Part shown: in pieces, positions 1-5,495 of the stretch
How positions within the stretch are numbered: the stretch's first letter is position 1
Layout: the number at the start of each line of letters is the position of its first letter
Source of the DNA: Thermodesulfobacteriota bacterium
GTDB lineage: Bacteria > Desulfobacterota_D > UBA1144 > Nemesobacterales > UBA2774
Direction of reading: 5' to 3'
DNA: 7,878 nt
Assembly: GCA_039028315.1 (NCBI GenBank)
Contig: JBCCIH010000113.1
Location: forward strand, 1 to 7,878
Program-made: the position numbers and the translations under genes
Notes under the pieces: generated by a model
The model's input: the letters and a program-made list of their open reading frames with translations, nothing else
Database searches by the model: none
Told to the model about the DNA's origin: nothing

Positions 1-2
1 AC

Positions 3-2048
3 TTAGTTGCTCGGGCTTGTGGTTTGCGGTGTAACGGGCGCTGCTTGAGCAGTATTTCCGTATATTGCTTTATAGGCGCCGTAGCTTCGAAGAATCCTTC
101 TTATGTAATTCCTGGTTTCTCTAAATGGAACCTCTTCAATAAACTCATCTTTCTCAAGCCCATAAAACCTGACTTTCCAATCCGCAGCTCTATGAGGCCC
201 TGCGTTATAGCTGGCAAGCGCAAGCTCAACATCCCCATCGAACTGATCGAGCACCTGTTTAAAGTAGAAAATTCCCATCTCAATATTTATTCTTGGAATT
301 GTTAGCATTGATAAGCTAAAGCCGTTTATGCCTACTTGCCTTGCCACTGTTCTGGCTGTGGGCGGAATCATCTGCATAAGACCTCTAGCATCGGCTGGGG
401 AGACAGCGTCTTTTTGAAACCTGCTCTCCTCTCTTATAATTGAATAAACAAGTAGCTCATCAACCCCGTATTTTTTAGAATAAGGGGCTACATATTCCTG
501 ATAACCCTTTGGATAAGAAAGCCTGTTGGCCTGCGGAAGGCCAAGACCCTGTGCAACTTTGATTGACTGATAATAGTCCTCAACCTGAGAGTACAGAAGA
601 CTAACCACAACAAGCTCTTCTTTGGTTCTTGATTCTTCTTCCATTGCCACTATCTCAAGCTGCGCTTCCTCCGGCATTCCTAGACTGATTAGCATCTGAG
701 CCTTTTGTTTTCTTTTGCTTGCTTTAGGGTTAAGCGCAGTTGTCTCAGGGTTGGGGTTGGGATAAGCCGGACTGTAGCCGCTTTTCTTTTGAGCCATATA
801 TGTGTGGTATGTGGGAGTTGTAGATCCCGCAAGCTCTCTATACTGCACATTTGCTTCATTTAATTTGCCCTGTTTCTCAAGGGTTCTTGCTCTCCAGTAC
901 TTTGCATTTGATGCATTGAAGCTGGATTCAGAATCGATAAATGCTGAAAAAGTACCATGGGCCTCTCTGTACTGACCTTTTCTGTAGTAAATCCAGCCAA
1001 GGTTCCATGCCCCGTCCTCGGCGTATTTATTTCTAGGATATGATCTTATAAGAATGTCATAGGTTCTAATTGCCTGCTGGGTTTGACCGTTTATTTGATA
1101 AAGCCGCGCCGCATTATAAAGCCCTTCTGGTGCCAGCTGGCTGTTTGGGAATTGGTTGTGTATTTGTGTATAGACTGCAGATGCTTGTGAATCAAGCCCA
1201 AGCTTGGTTTTTAGCTTTCCACGCCAAAATAGCGAGCGGGGAGAGTTGATATTTTTAAGCACATTCTCTGCTTCATTATAGCGCTTGGTTTTAACCATGC
1301 AGATTCCCATATTAGTTCTAACTTCAGCGCTTTTGGATGAGACTTTGTTGTAGTTGTTAAGAGCCGAGCTGCATCTGGATTTATCAAATAGGATATTTGC
1401 ACGCTGAAGGTAATCAGCTTGCGTTGGTACAAAAGCTATTCCTTGACTATTGCTTAAATTGGTAGCTGCTGCCTTAGCTTCACCAGAAGATTTTGTTTCA
1501 GGATACTCGACCCAAATCTGTCTATATGTTGCCATGGCGTCCTGGTATCTTCCTTGTTTTTCCATTGCCTCTGCCAGTCCATAAAGGTAAGAAGCTTTTA
1601 AGCTCCTTTTTGTCTCTTCACTGTAAAGTGATCTGAATATCCTCTCGGCATTAATGTAATCACCCGACTGAGTGTAAATAGTTCCCAAACGGGCAAGGGT
1701 TTTTTTCTTAAGTCCGCTGTCTGGGTACTGAGTTAATATCTTATTGAAGTATGTGGATGCATTTGCATAGTCACCAAGGTTCTCATATCCAGCGCCCTGG
1801 AAATATAAAACATAGTCACCTAGTTCAGGCAGTCCGTCTCCCACACTGTTTAGCATGTTTACGCCCTGCTGATACTGGCCGACTTTCACAAAGCAGTAGC
1901 CTTTTTTAAACCTGTCTTTAGGGTCTGCCGTTGCCTGCTGATAAATTTCTGACTGGCAATTAAGCCTAGTGGCAGCGTTTGAAGGAGGGCACATTAATAT
2001 GCTCAGAGTTATTGTAGATAAGATTGCTAGTAAATATCTGTGATTCAT
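3..2048 (-). CDS. slt: Soluble lytic murein transglycosylase with TPR-rich N-terminal region (Slt70-like)
   Basis: Cleaves the MurNAc-GlcNAc bond of peptidoglycan in the periplasm, giving 1,6-anhydro-muropeptides. The 681-residue product starts with a type I signal peptide (hydrophobic 5-20, likely cleavage after SNA at 23-25). Residues about 30-500 are degenerate TPR-like helical hairpins (for example 77-110, 120-148, 155-183, 309-337, 345-372), as in the alpha-superhelix of Slt enzymes. The catalytic SLT domain spans about 520-660: Glu541 in REESRF is the expected catalytic acid, followed by GLMQ (556-559), SYNAG (613-617) and the PFRETRNYIRR signature (641-651). A short Ala/Pro/Thr/Gln-rich tail ends the protein. 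It is slightly longer than E. coli Slt70. The ATG at 2048 is supported by GGAGGG at 2055-2060, six bases upstream. It lies 29 bases behind the permease gene, probably in the same transcript. The catalytic call is secure; the exact TPR count is not. Confidence 0.93.
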   Translation of the reverse strand: MNHRYLLAILSTITLSILMCPPSNAATRLNCQSEIYQQATADPKDRFKKGYCFVKVGQYQQGVNMLNSVGDGLPELGDYVLYFQGAGYENLGDYANASTYFNKILTQYPDSGLKKKTLARLGTIYTQSGDYINAERIFRSLYSEETKRSLKASYLYGLAEAMEKQGRYQDAMATYRQIWVEYPETKSSGEAKAAATNLSNSQGIAFVPTQADYLQRANILFDKSRCSSALNNYNKVSSKSAEVRTNMGICMVKTKRYNEAENVLKNINSPRSLFWRGKLKTKLGLDSQASAVYTQIHNQFPNSQLAPEGLYNAARLYQINGQTQQAIRTYDILIRSYPRNKYAEDGAWNLGWIYYRKGQYREAHGTFSAFIDSESSFNASNAKYWRARTLEKQGKLNEANVQYRELAGSTTPTYHTYMAQKKSGYSPAYPNPNPETTALNPKASKRKQKAQMLISLGMPEEAQLEIVAMEEESRTKEELVVVSLLYSQVEDYYQSIKVAQGLGLPQANRLSYPKGYQEYVAPYSKKYGVDELLVYSIIREESRFQKDAVSPADARGLMQMIPPTARTVARQVGINGFSLSMLTIPRINIEMGIFYFKQVLDQFDGDVELALASYNAGPHRAADWKVRFYGLEKDEFIEEVPFRETRNYIRRILRSYGAYKAIYGNTAQAAPVTPQTTSPSN

Positions 2049-2077
2049 ATATGTCCCTCCATAGTTTTTGTGTCTAC

Positions 2078-2890
2078 CTACCTTTTTGCCCTTTGAGGGT
2101 CTAACAAGTCCCTGAGCCCTTCACCAAATAGATTAAATGAAAATGCTGTAATAAATATCGCTAAACTAGGGAAAACAATTAAATGCGGAAATGTTCTTAT
2201 TCCCTGCCATCCTGTGCTTGCAAGAGTCCCCCAGCTAGATTCTGGCGGCGCGATCCCAAGTCCCAGAAAACTAAGAGTGGACTCAGCCAATATTGCATAC
2301 GGCACCGCAAAAGTGATTGTGATGATAAGAGGGCTTAGGATATTTGGAATAATATGTAGCCCTAGTATTCGTGATGGTGATGCCCCAAGACTCCTTGCAG
2401 ACTGAACATAGTCAACGCCTTTAATTTGAAGCACGTTCCCCCTTACAATTCTTGCAACCCTCATCCATGCCGTAAACCCAAGTGCCAGTACGATTCCGAG
2501 CACGCCTCTACCTATTATAAGAGTGACCAGCACTATCAACAACAAATCTGGAAGTGAATAGAAAATATCTACCACTCGCATCATAAGCTCGTCCACTTTA
2601 CCGCCCAAGTATCCAGAGATTGCTCCGTACAATGTTCCTACGATTAGAGCAATTAGCGCTGTTCCCAAGGCTACCGCTATAGAAACTCTCGAGCCATATA
2701 TAACTCTGGAGAAAAGGTCTCTTCCCTCCTGATCTGTGCCCATAATGTTTACTTTATTTGGGGAGCTTAGTGTGTTTGAGAAATCCGTGTCGTCGTAGGC
2801 AAATGGGGCAATATATGGAGCAGCCACAGCTGTGGCAACGATTAATATAATAATTGCGCCGGTTATGAATATCTGAGCTTTTAGAAGCAA
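2078..2890 (-). CDS. ABC transporter permease, DppC/OppC (dipeptide/oligopeptide/nickel) family
   Basis: Inner-membrane permease subunit of a peptide- or nickel-type ABC importer. The 270-residue product has a first membrane helix at about 6-26, then the DppC/OppC hallmark GTDQEGRDLFSRVIYGSR (51-68), helices around 68-92, 105-125, 130-146, 187-210 and 235-256, and the cytoplasmic EAA loop that contacts the ATPase at 161-183 (key residues A165, L168, G169, A170, I180, P182, N183). The C-terminus FGEGLRDLLDPQ is typical of the family. The partner permease, ATPases and binding protein are absent from both sides here, so the substrate cannot be inferred. The start is uncertain: this frame opens with TTG at 2890, ten bases after AAAGG (2901-2905), while an ATG at 2893-2895 sits better placed in another frame. 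The N-terminus is shorter than usual. Co-transcription with the downstream transglycosylase gene is likely. Confidence 0.9.
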   Translation of the reverse strand: MLLKAQIFITGAIIILIVATAVAAPYIAPFAYDDTDFSNTLSSPNKVNIMGTDQEGRDLFSRVIYGSRVSIAVALGTALIALIVGTLYGAISGYLGGKVDELMMRVVDIFYSLPDLLLIVLVTLIIGRGVLGIVLALGFTAWMRVARIVRGNVLQIKGVDYVQSARSLGASPSRILGLHIIPNILSPLIITITFAVPYAILAESTLSFLGLGIAPPESSWGTLASTGWQGIRTFPHLIVFPSLAIFITAFSFNLFGEGLRDLLDPQRAKR

Positions 2891-2892
2891 TT

Positions 2893-2905
2893 CATATCTA
2901 CCTTT
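2893..2905 (-). promoter_or_regulatory. Ribosome binding site and out-of-frame ATG before the permease
   Basis: On the minus strand AAAGG (2905-2901) is followed five bases later by ATG (2895-2893). That ATG opens only a four-codon frame (M-N-C-F-stop) overlapping the permease start. The permease frame itself begins with TTG at 2890. Either TTG is the real start, or one base is missing here (see findings). Confidence 0.4.
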
Positions 2906-2994
2906 ATTGTGGTTATTACAAATATTAACTTCTATTTGAAGCGAAAGAAATAACTTTTAGCAATACAATTGATAAACATGCCGCTTTCATTTTG

Positions 2995-3014
2995 AAAAAG
3001 TGACTCTGTCACTT
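2995..3014 (-). terminator. Intrinsic terminator at the end of queF
   Basis: A perfect seven-base inverted repeat, AAGTGAC (2998-3004) and GTCACTT (3008-3014) with a three-base loop, is followed on the minus strand by a run of five T (2999-2995, partly in the stem). The first arm overlaps the queF stop codon (3015-3013). The position and T-run fit a rho-independent terminator for queF, although the stem is short and only moderately GC-rich. If active, it would separate queF from the permease gene downstream. Confidence 0.6.
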
Positions 3015-3393
3015 ACTTAAATCCAGCGTTTGAATCTTCGTCTTTAAAGTAGTTGGCCCTTACTATAGTTTTAATACCGCCCCTTACGTTAAAGTCCCCT
3101 GTTACCTCTGCCCTTATGGGTTTGCAGGCCTCTACTATGTGGTCCAGAATTTGATTTGTAACATGTTCATGGAAAGCTCCCTCATCACGGTATGAGAACA
3201 TGTACAATTTAAGAGATTTAAGTTCTATACAGAGTTTGTCTGGCACATATTTTAAATGAATTGTCGCAAAATCAGGTTGTCCCGTCTTTGGGCATACACA
3301 TGTAAACTCGGGGCACGAAATGTCTATCTCGTATTCCCTGCCCGGATACTGGTTTTCAAATGTCTCTAGAATATCAAAATGCTTATCAGCCAT
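3013..3393 (-). CDS. queF: NADPH-dependent 7-cyano-7-deazaguanine reductase QueF (unimodular type)
   Basis: Reduces preQ0 to preQ1, a four-electron nitrile-to-amine reduction using two NADPH, in cytosolic queuosine biosynthesis; preQ1 is then inserted into GUN-anticodon tRNAs. The 126-residue product is a single tunnelling-fold (T-fold) domain, the short QueF type related to GTP cyclohydrolase I, not the double-length E. coli type. Cys34 in CVCPKTGQPDF is the expected thioimide-forming cysteine and Asp41 the acid; their spacing matches Bacillus subtilis QueF. The family signature ELKSLKLY (57-64) binds NADPH, and His75-Glu76 in FHEH recognise substrate. The ATG at 3393 has AGGAG five bases upstream (3399-3403). 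It is divergent from tRNA-Gln; no other queuosine gene is in the window. No convincing preQ1 riboswitch is visible in its leader. The stop codon lies in a terminator-like hairpin. Confidence 0.96.
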   Translation of the reverse strand: MADKHFDILETFENQYPGREYEIDISCPEFTCVCPKTGQPDFATIHLKYVPDKLCIELKSLKLYMFSYRDEGAFHEHVTNQILDHIVEACKPIRAEVTGDFNVRGGIKTIVRANYFKDEDSNAGFK

Positions 3394-3459
3394 TTCGGCT
3401 CCTCTTTTCTGTAAATTGATACTAGAAGTGTATCTAATACTATTGCTCTAGCAAAATAC

Positions 3460-3488
3460 TTGACTGAGCACTCTTTATTATAAATACT
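3460..3488 (+). promoter_or_regulatory. Probable sigma-70 promoter of tRNA-Gln
   Basis: TTGACT (3460-3465, five of six consensus bases) is separated by 17 bases from AATACT (3483-3488, four of six). A start about seven bases downstream, near 3495, lies just before the tRNA 5' end at 3501, as expected for a stand-alone tRNA gene with a very short 5' leader. Confidence 0.55.
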
Positions 3489-3500
3489 AAAAGCTCTCTT

Positions 3501-3574
3501 TGGGGCATAGTATAACGGCAGTACGTCGGTCTCTGGAACCGAAAGTCAAGGTTCGAATCCTTGTGCCCCAGCCA
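3501..3574 (+). tRNA. tRNA-Gln, anticodon CTG
   Basis: A complete 74-base cloverleaf with encoded CCA. The acceptor arm TGGGGCA (3501-3507) pairs with TGCCCCA (3564-3570), including the weak U1-A72 pair typical of tRNA-Gln. The D arm is 3510-3524. The anticodon stem TCGGT/ACCGA (3526-3530 and 3538-3542) encloses the loop CTCTGGA, so bases 34-36 are CTG (3533-3535), reading CAG. The T arm is CAAGG/CCTTG around TTCGAAT (3547-3563). The discriminator G (3571) and CCA (3572-3574) follow. It stands alone, with no other tRNA next to it. Confidence 0.96.
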
Positions 3575-3690
3575 TCCCAACATCTAGATTATAAGACTAA
3601 TTTTTTCGCTGTCTCAAATTTTGATTGTAATAAAATTTCATGTGTGTTACGCTCAGTAAGGTCTCGCAAATATATGAAAATGTGAGTATA

Positions 3691-3725
3691 TGCTATATAT
3701 ATAACAAAATTATCTCTAATTAGAG
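3691..3725 (+). promoter_or_regulatory. Possible extended -10 element and palindrome before the ABM gene
   Basis: TGCTATATA (3691-3699) resembles an extended -10 box, with no good -35 box 17 bases upstream. It is followed by a perfect 12-base palindrome, CTCTAATTAGAG (3714-3725), whose right end overlaps the strong Shine-Dalgarno AGGAGGG (3724-3730) of the gene at 3738. The palindrome could be an operator or could hinder ribosome access. The AT-rich context means that chance is also possible. Confidence 0.3.
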
Positions 3726-3737
3726 GAGGGATTCCAA

Positions 3738-4031
3738 ATGAGTGTAATGTTAATAGTAGATGCGAAGATAAAGGAAGAAAAGATCTCAGAGTATGCTGAT
3801 TTCTTTGCAGAAATACTTCCTGATACAAGAAACTTTGAGGGCAATGAGGGCATTAGCCTCTGCGTTGATCAAGAAGATCCAAGCCGCATCTTCTTAGTAG
3901 AAAAATGGGCTGCAAAAGAGAATTATGAAAAATATCACCACTGGAGAGAGGAAAGGGGTGATCTTGAAAAAATCCGCTCATTCTTAGATGGCCGTCCAAA
4001 CAGGGTCTTTCTAGATATAGTAAATGGATAG
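3738..4031 (+). CDS. Antibiotic biosynthesis monooxygenase (ABM)-fold protein, putative quinol monooxygenase
   Basis: A 97-residue single-domain protein of the dimeric alpha/beta-barrel ABM family, which includes YgiN-type quinol monooxygenases and many members of unknown role. Visible family features are the opening strand (2-10), the first helix with a PDTRNFEGNEG segment (28-38), the central strands around DPSRIFLVEKW (47-57) and the helix with YEKYHHWR (63-70). The family uses no metal or bound cofactor that motifs would reveal, so the substrate cannot be read from sequence. The ATG at 3738 is well supported by AGGAGGG seven bases upstream. It is cytosolic, with no signal peptide. The 59-codon membrane protein begins 15 bases after its stop and is probably co-transcribed. 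The fold assignment is good; enzymatic activity is inference. Confidence 0.85.
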   Translation: MSVMLIVDAKIKEEKISEYADFFAEILPDTRNFEGNEGISLCVDQEDPSRIFLVEKWAAKENYEKYHHWREERGDLEKIRSFLDGRPNRVFLDIVNG

Positions 4032-4046
4032 TCATTCGGTAACATC

Positions 4047-4226
4047 ATGAACATCTGGCTGATCGTAGGTATTGCACTTCTTGTATGGGATATTTACGAA
4101 ATAATAACGGGCAGCACCTGGATACATAGAAAAGTAGCTCGCGCCAAAGAGCCGGCGCTCTTTTGGGTACTAGTTACTATCTGGGGAATTTTAGCTCTCT
4201 GGGCTATATATGTGGGCCTAACTTAG
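4047..4226 (+). CDS. Small two-helix membrane protein of unknown function
   Basis: A 59-codon frame starting ATG at 4047 and ending TAG at 4224-4226. The product has two hydrophobic segments, about 2-20 (IWLIVGIALLVWDIYEII) and 38-57 (LFWVLVTIWGILALWAIYVG). They are joined by a short basic loop with HRKVARAK (27-34), so both ends should face away from the cytoplasm under the positive-inside rule. It is rich in Trp. It lies 15 bases behind the ABM gene in the same frame, separated by a TAG stop. I see no strong Shine-Dalgarno, which suggests translational coupling. Its stop overlaps the stop of the convergent gene. I do not recognise the family. The clear membrane topology and operon position favour a real gene. 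Confidence 0.6.
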   Translation: MNIWLIVGIALLVWDIYEIITGSTWIHRKVARAKEPALFWVLVTIWGILALWAIYVGLT

Positions 4227-4588
4227 TTCGGATTGTACTGAGCAAAGTTCTCTTCACTCTCAAAGTAGTAAATGCTACCGTCTGGCGCAGCGCCGATTAC
4301 TGCATCAGCCTTGTCTACCTGTTTTCCGCTGATCGGATCAACAGCAACTCTGCTCTGAGGATTGTTCTTTATTTTAGCCTTGCACATCTCACAGCAGCCG
4401 TAGTAAGTTTTGCCTTCTACCTCAACCGGGATCTGCTCTCTTACAAATTCTTGGTTTGTGATCATGCAGACATACTTTGCGTCCAGTGGTTTTAGTGCTG
4501 AACTTTGCTCCGCCTGCACATGTGTACCCAATGCGGCGATAGCTATAACTACTACTAAGAATGTAAATAATGCGCTGTATTTTTTCAT
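4223..4588 (-). CDS. Exported TRASH/YHS-like metal-binding protein
   Basis: A 121-residue secreted protein. The signal peptide covers about 1-26 (hydrophobic 5-21, likely cleavage after VQA). The mature part carries a TRASH/YHS-like unit: Cys41 in VCMITN, then GCCEMC with Cys65, Cys66 and Cys69, giving a C-x23-C-x3-C arrangement suited to binding a metal such as copper or another soft ion. A second YHS-like stretch follows (84-118, DPISGKQVDKADAV then YYFESEENFAQY), where the usual cysteines are replaced, so it should not bind metal by itself. The ATG at 4588 has GGAGG eight bases upstream (4597-4601). The gene is monocistronic, divergent from the PNPOx-like gene and overlapping its convergent neighbour by four bases. 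A role in periplasmic metal handling is inference from the motif; I cannot name the metal. Confidence 0.8.
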   Translation of the reverse strand: MKKYSALFTFLVVVIAIAALGTHVQAEQSSALKPLDAKYVCMITNQEFVREQIPVEVEGKTYYGCCEMCKAKIKNNPQSRVAVDPISGKQVDKADAVIGAAPDGSIYYFESEENFAQYNPN

Positions 4589-4698
4589 AATAAGAGCCTC
4601 CGTTTATATAAATAATAGGATAAGCCAATTTTTCCAATCTGCAAATGTTGTCATTCAAGATATACTAATTATATCGCAGATAATGGAGAAATAGTTTT

Positions 4699-5139
4699 AT
4701 GACTGAGATTAAAGGCGACTGGGATATAGAAAGAGTTGAGCAGTATTTAAATCAGACTAAGTTTCCTCTAAGACTATCAGGAATAACGTCAAAAGGATAT
4801 CCAACTGTATTTTCACTTTGGTATCTCTATGAGAAGGGGCATATATGGTGCGCAGTACAGAGTGACTCCTCAGTAGCAAAAATATTAACGGGTAATAACA
4901 AATGCGGTTTTGAGATTGGTCCCAATGTTAGTCCATATATGGGAGTCAGGGGAAAAGGAGATGCCGAGTTAATACCAGAAAAAGGCCCGGGAGTTCTGGA
5001 AAAACTCGTGGACAGATTTTTAGATGACGATAATGCCGATTTGGGGAAGTGGCTTCTTAGCAGAAAGGATACTGAGACTGCAATATGCATAAAGCCCATA
5101 TGGATCTATTCATGGGATTACAGCCAAAGAATGAGATAA
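4699..5139 (+). CDS. Pyridoxamine 5'-phosphate oxidase-like FMN-binding split-barrel protein
   Basis: A 146-residue protein of the PNPOx-like split beta-barrel superfamily, whose members bind FMN, F420 or haem. Matching features are an N-terminal helix (8-19), the strand pair LRLSGITSKGYPTVFSLWYL (24-43), HIWCAVQSDSSVAKIL (48-63; Ser57-Lys61 sits where the cofactor phosphate is usually held), PYMGVRGKGDAEL (79-91) and a last strand TAICIKPIWIYSWDYS (127-142). It is much shorter than true PdxH and lacks the PdxH C-terminal substrate motif, so vitamin B6 synthesis is unlikely. The ATG at 4699 has GGAGA ten bases upstream (4685-4689). It is divergent from the TRASH-type protein across a 110-base AT-rich gap where I see no convincing promoter on either strand. 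Cofactor and substrate are unknown. Confidence 0.82.
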   Translation: MTEIKGDWDIERVEQYLNQTKFPLRLSGITSKGYPTVFSLWYLYEKGHIWCAVQSDSSVAKILTGNNKCGFEIGPNVSPYMGVRGKGDAELIPEKGPGVLEKLVDRFLDDDNADLGKWLLSRKDTETAICIKPIWIYSWDYSQRMR

Positions 5140-5147
5140 ATCCCCCT

Positions 5148-5176
5148 TTGAACTTTAACTTAAAAAATAGTAACAT
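5148..5176 (+). promoter_or_regulatory. Possible promoter of the GlsB-like gene
   Basis: TTGAAC (5148-5153) and TAACAT (5171-5176) are 17 bases apart and each match four of six or better to sigma-70 consensus boxes. They lie in the 84-base gap before the gene at 5224. The gap is AT-rich, so the match is only suggestive. Confidence 0.3.
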
Positions 5177-5223
5177 TGAGATGTAATTAGTGCTTAGATT
5201 CATACACACAAAGGAGGCTATGA

Positions 5224-5475
5224 ATGGCAATTATATCTTGGATTATATTTGGTTTGGTAGCAGGAGCTGTAGCTAAAATGATTCTTCCGGGCAAAGACCC
5301 CGGCGGATTCATAATGACAATTGTTATAGGTATCGTAGGCGCGCTCGTTGGCGGGTTTATTGCAAATATTCTTGGATTTGCTGGTGTTCAGCCAGGTTTT
5401 GATCTTCAAAGCTTCATTTTCGCAGTTATAGGTTCAATTGTGCTTCTTCTTATCTATAGAATGGTGAAAAGGTAA
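5224..5475 (+). CDS. GlsB/YeaQ/YmgE family small membrane protein
   Basis: An 83-residue inner-membrane protein of the 'transglycosylase-associated' family (Pfam PF04226). Despite that family name it has no transglycosylase fold, and it is linked to general stress responses in enterobacteria. It shows three membrane helices (about 3-20, 28-50, 62-79). The first ends in the conserved LVAGAVAKMILPGKDPGG loop (11-28), followed by the glycine-rich helix IGIVGALVGGFIANILG (35-51). It ends with a short basic tail. The ATG at 5224 has a near-perfect AAGGAGG (5211-5217) six bases upstream. The Nif3-like gene starts 20 bases after its stop with a poor ribosome binding site of its own, so the two may be co-transcribed. 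Family membership is clear; molecular function is not known. Confidence 0.9.
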   Translation: MAIISWIIFGLVAGAVAKMILPGKDPGGFIMTIVIGIVGALVGGFIANILGFAGVQPGFDLQSFIFAVIGSIVLLLIYRMVKR

Positions 5476-5495
5476 AAATTAGTACAGAATCTATC

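Noticed and set aside
1..40. Lipoprotein signal for the transglycosylase or other murein protein
   Set aside because: Cys20 of the transglycosylase is preceded by ILM, not a lipobox, and a standard signal peptidase I site follows at residues 23-25, so a soluble periplasmic form is more likely.
2891..3012. A remnant of a missing DppB permease or another gene in the gap upstream of the permease
   Set aside because: The 122-base gap contains only the terminator-like hairpin, AT-rich sequence and a 21-codon minus-strand frame with no recognisable similarity. I also found no convincing promoter for the permease there.
3394..3459. preQ1 riboswitch in the queF leader
   Set aside because: I looked on the minus strand for the short stem, C-rich loop and A-rich tail of the preQ1-I class. 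Only a weak GATAC/GTATC hairpin (3418-3434) and a TTGCT/AGCAA palindrome (3443-3454) are present, without the conserved ligand-binding segments.
3585..3606. Terminator after tRNA-Gln
   Set aside because: A T6 run is present at about 3601-3606, but the preceding stem is only four to six weak A-T or G-T pairs, too poor to call.
4163..4694. Plus-strand open frames across 4163-4495 and 4410-4694
   Set aside because: They are antisense to the exported metal-binding protein, whose signal peptide, ribosome binding site and cysteine motif are convincing; the antisense products show no family features.
4589..4698. Promoters or operator in the divergent gap between the TRASH-type and PNPOx-like genes
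   Set aside because: TTGTCA (4648-4653) and a GATATA/TATATC inverted repeat (4659-4675) were seen, but box quality and spacing are poor and the sequence is AT-rich, so neither was called.
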